Of a stretch of DNA of 64,000 nucleotides, positions 60,660 through 64,000 are shown piece after piece. Each line of letters starts with the position of its first letter. Within the stretch, counting starts at the first letter, position 1. This DNA comes from Nelumbo lutea (lineage: Eukaryota > Streptophyta > Magnoliopsida > Proteales > Nelumbonaceae): positions 65,219,655 to 65,283,654 of the forward strand of contig JAKGHH010000005.1 of assembly GCA_022828595.1 (NCBI GenBank), read 5' to 3'. The position numbers and the translations under genes are program-made. The notes beneath the pieces are model-generated. The model ran no database searches, had not been told where the DNA came from, and saw only the letters and a list, made by a program, of their open reading frames with translations.

Positions 60660-62110
60660 AGTGAGACTTCTCCTAATGCTAAAACTCCACCTTCCCCTTC
60701 CTCTGGTTAGTGAGACTCAAATCAAAGGATTGGAAGCTAGCAAAGATGCTTTGGATTCCATGTCAGCACCACATATTCAACCATTAAAATTTGGGACACT
60801 TTAGGTTCCCTTAGACAACACTGCAAACAGGCTTTTGGACACCATTATCATGATTCCTTCTCAATGTCCAACCTTTGCATCATCATGCTGTTCTATCTGT
60901 TCTTGCTAAATTTTGACACCTAGGACTTGGAAAAAACATTGATTTTCTGATACAAAACAGATTGACATCAGTCTTGAGACTTAAGCATTGAACATTATTA
61001 ACTGATGGAAAGCCCATTGCTATTCCTACTCAATATCTCCACCAAGTTGGAACTGATAAGATTTCTACCATCAGTAGTTGAGATAACACTTGGACATGCA
61101 CAACACTAGTTTGTGATGGCTTCTGTCTTCCTTTGTTGAGGGAGAAGAGAAGGTTCAATTCAATGTGGTGTACTCATCAACAAATTACAAAACCAGGACA
61201 ACCATGTCTTCAGTTTTTTTTTTCATGCTTTATTTTAATTATTTGATGTGTATTATTTTTTTTTACGTCAATTAACTTATAGCTAAGTGGAGGAGGTAAC
61301 TGCCGGGACCATAAGCAATGCTATCTTGTCTGATAATGACCGATACTGTTATTATTACCATTCCTATTTGGGTTGGTTAGATTTATTTGCATTATTTCAG
61401 GACAGAGCAAGAAACAAAACTACTGTTGTTAATTCCATCATTGAGACCTGACACTATACAATAAATAAACTGTTTATAGACTGCTAGGACTAATCTGGTT
61501 TTCATTCAATAGAGTTCAACTATAGATTATAGATGCCTGAGCTTCTGTGTGAAAGTATAACAGTGCTTTATGAGCAGAATGGTTGTGTTCCATAATCTTT
61601 TTGTTGTCGTGCAGTGAAACAAATCACAAGGAATGACTTGAAGAAATAGATATGAATTTTCACTTTCAACTAACTTCCCCACTTTAAATCCACTATGATA
61701 AGAAGAAAGAACTGCATAATGCAGAGATTCAGTTACAAATATGGCCAGCAGGTCACATATGTAGACAGTAGGGCATCTATTAAATTTTCTAGGCTATAAT
61801 CAAGCCAAAAACAATTACAATATCCATAAAAGTTTTGACTTTACAACTCTAATACAACTTTGAATGAGAGGGCAATATAAAAGTACAAAACAATAAATAA
61901 ATTTATTCCCACAGTTAAGAATGATAAAAATTGGGCACAGAGACATCCAAGTTTAGACCTGAAAGTATCAACTTTTCCTAAATTGTTCTCCATAAGGTGA
62001 GATATCCAATTCAATGGATCAAAAATCCAGAGTTAGCTGTTGTTGCTTAACATATATTTAGTATGAAGTCGCATGAGATTTACCCAAAGAAGGAGCAAGC
62101 TTCAAAAAAG
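60660..62110. other. 3' flank of the UPF0496 gene
   Basis: The 3' UTR of the UPF0496 gene starts at 62113 and runs down in coordinate. The rest may be decayed retroelement interior after the LTR-like piece, but no polyprotein motif could be read. Confidence 0.35.
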
Positions 62111-62113
62111 CTT

Positions 62114-63241
62114 TTAGTTGTTGGGATGCTTAATAATCCTCTGCAGGACTACCGTCCGTGCCCTCCTTATATCCCTGCTGCACCTGTCAGCATGTTCACC
62201 CAAATCCTCAATGCTCTTCATAAAGACCCCCAACTTCTTCTTGATCTCCTCTATTCCGATCTTTACGGCATCCTCCTCTTGAAGTGCGAAATCGGCATTT
62301 TGCATTAGAGACTCAATCTCTATTTCCAGCCGATCAACAAGAACCCTAATGCTATCCAAGTCCTTTATTGCAATGTAAGTTCCTGCCTGCATTGAGTGTA
62401 TTACCTCCTTCTGCCCTTTCAGTGCAACCTCGTAATCCCTCCACAGTGAATCGAACCATTTACCCATCGACCCTAAAGGAATTGAAGTTGCAGCTGCCAG
62501 GGCAGCTGCGACAGGGGGTGCCGCCATTGCAGCAGCCACCACCGAACAGATGAGAACAGCAGCAAAGGCGGCAGCAAAGATAATGCTTGAGACCTTTCTC
62601 CATGCTTTGACAGATTTTAACTTCTTATCGAGTTTCCTCTTTCGAAGCATTAATTTCTCTAACATCAGTACCTGCTGCTTATAAACCGAATTGAAAACCT
62701 GGAAGAACTCCTCCGTGAATGGGTCTCCTGCAGCTTTGAAATTCTTTAACTCCTCCGATGTCTTCAAATACTTCTTCTGCCCCTCTACCCCATCTTCCTC
62801 TTCAAACTGTTGGAGGGCGACATGAAGGATCAATTGGCTGTCCCGGGCTCTTTTGAGGCATTTCTCCATGGCGGTACAGAAATCTAAGGTTTGCAAACTG
62901 TTCTCGAAGTACTCTTCCACGAGTTCAAAGAGCTCTTGATTCTTCCAGATATCTTTCTTGCATTCCAAGATGATCTTGACGACCTCCTGGTTCATCTCAA
63001 GCAGGCATCCGGTAACTTCTCTCAGCGAGTTGAAGGAGAGCGCTCGAACCTCAACGCCATGGGCGAGGGTGTTGATGACGCGGTTTGTGCGGGCTTGAAG
63101 GGTGCTGTCAAAGGTTTGCACTTCAGGGTCATGCCTGCATGCTGCTTCATAGGAGCTCAGCTCGGCTGTGTACTGGAAGTTGCTATTTAGTTGGAGGACG
63201 GGCGGATTTTCACCCGTCTTCTTGCTAAATTGTCCTCCCAT
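62114..63241 (-). CDS. UPF0496 / AT14A-like family protein (DUF677)
   Basis: One uninterrupted frame of 375 codons starts at ATG 63241 and ends in TAA at 62116-62114. Length and layout match the plant UPF0496 group related to Arabidopsis At4g34320 and At2g18630. The N terminus MGGQFSKK fits an N-myristoylation signal (Gly2, Ser6, basic 7-8). Conserved family blocks include [20 protein letters not shown] (about 29-48), [20 protein letters not shown] (53-72) and [20 protein letters not shown] (80-99). A basic stretch (about 200-215) leads into a long hydrophobic Ala/Val segment (about 218-256) that could be a membrane hairpin. The rest (265-370) is helical with heptad-like spacing, probably coiled coil. 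AT14A relatives were linked to integrin-like, membrane-cytoskeleton roles, but the biochemical function of this group is unknown. No damage is visible. The gene is on the minus strand with its promoter towards the window end. Confidence 0.95.
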   Translation of the reverse strand: MGGQFSKKTGENPPVLQLNSNFQYTAELSSYEAACRHDPEVQTFDSTLQARTNRVINTLAHGVEVRALSFNSLREVTGCLLEMNQEVVKIILECKKDIWKNQELFELVEEYFENSLQTLDFCTAMEKCLKRARDSQLILHVALQQFEEEDGVEGQKKYLKTSEELKNFKAAGDPFTEEFFQVFNSVYKQQVLMLEKLMLRKRKLDKKLKSVKAWRKVSSIIFAAAFAAVLICSVVAAAMAAPPVAAALAAATSIPLGSMGKWFDSLWRDYEVALKGQKEVIHSMQAGTYIAIKDLDSIRVLVDRLEIEIESLMQNADFALQEEDAVKIGIEEIKKKLGVFMKSIEDLGEHADRCSRDIRRARTVVLQRIIKHPNN

Positions 63242-63539
63242 TGATGCAAGTTCAGACTTGAGACCAAAGCAAAAGATCCCTCAAAGCTGCAGCTAGTAAT
63301 GTAAATCTCAGCTTGAAGAAATGACGAATTTCAAACTAGATTTCTTACTTCAATCGAGGCTTTCTAGCACAAAAGAAGGTTGATTTCCAGCAAAACTTGT
63401 ATTTTTGAGATGAACCCAATAATCATTAGCTAATAATTATCAGAAAATCTCCTGAAACTCCAACTAAAACCTCTCAGAGATCCGGTCTCCAAAAGGAAAA
63501 GGCAAATATAAACAGAACAACTTTGCCTTCAAATACGAA

Positions 63540-63541
<2 letters not shown>

Positions 63542-63583
<42 letters not shown>
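63542..63583. repeat. (TA)21 microsatellite in the UPF0496 upstream region
   Basis: Pure TA run 300 bp upstream of the start codon, likely in the leader or its intron. Confidence 0.95.
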
Positions 63584-63586
<3 letters not shown>

Positions 63587-63763
63587 AAAACAAACCCAAG
63601 ATTCCCTAACCAGAAATATTGAAGGTTGTTGCAACCAAACACATTTGAGATTATAGACTCTTCCACCAGACGGGCAGACAGAAATACTGTAGAACAGAAA
63701 GGCAAAATGGGACTAGAATAGGATCAAAGAATGGAAATTTTGGAGAAAGAGGAAGCGATCGAC

Positions 63764-63772
63764 TTATATAAG
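63764..63772 (-). promoter_or_regulatory. Possible TATA box for the UPF0496 gene
   Basis: A TTATATAAG motif lies about 525 nt upstream of the start codon on the gene strand, with a CT/GA-rich tract further up (63955-63976). If used, the leader would be about 490 nt and may hold an intron: a TAGCTGCAG acceptor-like site lies about 45 nt before the ATG. No donor could be chosen with confidence. Confidence 0.3.
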
Positions 63773-63954
63773 TAGGAAAGCAGAGAAAATGAAGAAAGAG
63801 ACAAAGAATTTCGGGTGAGGAACGCAGGAGATGCTTGCAGATAATTAAAACCGTTAGAAAGAAGACTAAGAGATTGAGAGAAGGTTTGATAATGGCTTGC
63901 ACGCATGAGAAACGGAGTGGAAGGAGGGATGGACAATGCGGGAAGCAAATGTCT

Positions 63955-63976
63955 ACTCTCTCTCTCTCTCTCTCTC
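63955..63976. repeat. (CT)11 microsatellite
   Basis: CT run near the window end, GA-rich on the gene strand and upstream of the UPF0496 gene. Confidence 0.95.
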
Positions 63977-64000
63977 CCTCTCTTCCTGTTTTACAGTTGT

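Overview
The window looks like nuclear DNA from a flowering plant. Three spliced or intact protein-coding genes belong to families with clear plant relatives: a mitochondrial calcium uniporter, a SAP30-like Sin3-binding protein and a UPF0496/AT14A-like protein. Introns have GT-AG borders, the intergenic DNA is AT-rich, and it is full of plant-type MITEs, SINE and LINE fragments and CT/GA microsatellites. I cannot name the species. Nothing in the window looks bacterial, viral or organellar.

Layout. 1-10.7 kb: gene-free, with hairpin MITEs, an ~830-bp long-inverted-repeat element and several hAT-type MITEs whose 8-bp target duplications can be read directly. 10.7-12.7 kb: two-exon MCU gene on the minus strand, with a TATA box. 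13-39 kb: a long gene desert of MITEs (hAT-like and Tourist-like, some nested), LINE protein relics, a 51-bp tandem repeat coding 17-residue units on both strands, and a 132-bp triplication in a possible solo LTR. 39.4-43.2 kb: six-exon SAP30-like gene, minus strand, fully reconstructed to 223 codons. 44-48 kb: GC-rich block with three different minisatellites (49, 53 and 15 bp) around an LTR-like promoter. 48-58 kb: more MITEs, including one nested in another, and a 795-bp Tourist-like element with a 22-bp perfect inverted repeat. 58-62 kb: tRNA-derived SINE fragments and an LTR-like piece. 62.1-63.3 kb: intact single-exon UPF0496 gene, minus strand, with its upstream region reaching the window end.

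The three genes lie on the same strand, but tens of kilobases apart, and show no sign of working together: one acts in the mitochondrial inner membrane, one in nuclear histone deacetylase complexes, and one is probably a membrane-associated protein of unknown role. I found no clear evidence of a new biological system. The most unusual structures are the composite minisatellite at 46.1-47.8 kb and the 51-bp coding-frame repeat at 30.8 kb. The main value of the rest is a well-resolved set of MITE families with insertion footprints.
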